From the NCBI GenBank assembly GCA_021812785.1, contig JAKAMR010000031.1, positions 1 through 25,212 of the forward strand: DNA of 25,212 nucleotides. Reading direction: 5' to 3'. The notes beneath the pieces are model-generated. The model did not search any database. It worked only from the letters and a program-made list of their open reading frames with translations, and was not told where the DNA came from. Positions 24,675 to 25,212 of this stretch are shown here, piece by piece; the first letter of the stretch is position 1; the number at the start of each line of letters is the position of its first letter. The position numbers were made by a program, and so were the translations under genes. The DNA comes from Nitrospirota bacterium (GTDB lineage Bacteria > Nitrospirota > Thermodesulfovibrionia > Thermodesulfovibrionales > JdFR-88).

Positions 24675-25212
24675 CTAGGAAAAAGCCCCGGGCCTGTAAA
24701 GTTTAAACGCGGTCAGCGCCGAGGCAAGAAGCCACAGGAAAGCGGAAAGATAAAAACCAAGGACCGCCTCGCCCATCCCGATGGTAAGCCCTACCAGGAA
24801 AACGCACCCCAGCACCCACTGGGTAAGCGCGCCGGTAAGCGCGCCGGCCCCCGTACGGTCGGCTTCCGGAAGCACGGCCTTTACCGGCCCCCAGCCGAAC
24901 CCGCCGGGCTTTGTCCTCCTGTAGAAATCCTTGAGCTTTTCCATCTCAACGGGCTTTGTCAAAAAGGTCACCGCCACCCACACCGCCGTGGAAAAGCCGA
25001 TTATCAGCGCTAGCCTGTCGTAATAGGGCGTATGGGCGAAGGTGCGGCTCAGATAGACAACCGCCGTGGCCAGGCTGGAGGAGATGAGGGCCGATATCTC
25101 GCTCCACGCGTTTATCCTCCACCAGAACCAGCGCATTATGTATACAAGGCCGGTGCCCGAGCCGAAGGCTATCAGGAACTTGAAGACGCCTATTATGGAG
25201 GAGACATTGTAG
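24675..25212 (-). CDS. Sodium:solute symporter, C-terminal part (partial)
   Basis: The frame remains open to the right edge, so the 5' part is missing. The visible 178 residues begin YNVSSIIGVFKFL and include LVYIMRWFWWRINAWSEISALI, a highly characteristic block of SSS-family Na+/solute symporters. Hydrophobic helices follow near LATAVVYLSRTF, LALIIGFSTAVWVAVTFL, ALTQWVLGCVFLVGLTIG and AVLGFYLSAFLWLLASALTAF. The motif TKPVEMEKLKDFYRRTKPGGFGWGP is also typical. An internal ATG at 25136 is not the real start. Substrate cannot be told from this end. No terminator with a T-run is seen after the stop. Confidence 0.9.
   Translation of the reverse strand, partial: YNVSSIIGVFKFLIAFGSGTGLVYIMRWFWWRINAWSEISALISSSLATAVVYLSRTFAHTPYYDRLALIIGFSTAVWVAVTFLTKPVEMEKLKDFYRRTKPGGFGWGPVKAVLPEADRTGAGALTGALTQWVLGCVFLVGLTIGMGEAVLGFYLSAFLWLLASALTAFKLYRPGAFS

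Overview
The window reads as a gene-dense, fairly GC-rich chromosomal segment of an anaerobic Gram-negative bacterium. A lipoprotein, a probable outer-membrane barrel, an ExeA-type ATPase and phosphatidylethanolamine synthesis genes show two membranes. The ilvC-psd-pssA-leuA order and the minimal Rrf2-TusA-IscS-IscU cluster resemble gene orders I associate with Desulfobacterota/Desulfuromonadota and Nitrospirota. That placement is an inference from gene content; no rRNA or other decisive phylogenetic marker is present.

Layout. (1) 1-4055, + strand: a compact operon for branched-chain amino acids and phospholipid head groups (ilvC, psd, pssA, leuA). (2) 4056-6990: a more AT-rich, gene-poor stretch. 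It holds a convincing GEMM-I (c-di-GMP-I class) riboswitch with its own promoter and a strong intrinsic terminator, a 62-codon ORF behind it, an SH3-type envelope protein, a membrane-protein fragment and a DUF1810 gene. (3) 7088-10795, + strand: a PAS/GAF/HD-GYP c-di-GMP phosphodiesterase followed by a PilZ c-di-GMP receptor. Riboswitch, phosphodiesterase and PilZ protein lie within about 6.5 kb. (4) 11111-13590, + strand: a tandem-ACT protein, a structured intergenic element and a PEPCK/HprK-superfamily ATP-binding protein. (5) 13681-14955, - strand: a probable outer-membrane beta-barrel. (6) 15164-17913, + strand: thiD, radA and a lipoprotein. (7) 17900-21109, - strand: a large TPR protein followed by an ExeA/GspA-like AAA ATPase. 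(8) 21329-23681, - strand: an iron-sulfur operon iscR-tusA-iscS-iscU with an IscR-type operator at its promoter. (9) 23789-24337, - strand: a LuxR-type regulator. (10) 24675-25212, - strand: the C-terminal part of a sodium:solute symporter cut by the window edge.

The most notable observation is in the iron-sulfur operon. The IscS homologue keeps its catalytic-cysteine loop but has Glu where the PLP-binding Lys should be, and several other PLP-contacting positions are also changed. This resembles Archaeoglobus fulgidus IscS, which lacks desulfurase activity. A TusA-like sulfur-carrier gene lies between the regulator and this IscS, so the operon may build clusters with sulfur that IscS does not itself release from cysteine. 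Other points of interest are the riboswitch with a visible antiterminator pairing, several genes whose -10 box sits only 5-7 nt from the start codon (possible leaderless mRNAs), a dispersed palindromic repeat family, and a nested inverted-repeat element upstream of the PEPCK-like gene.
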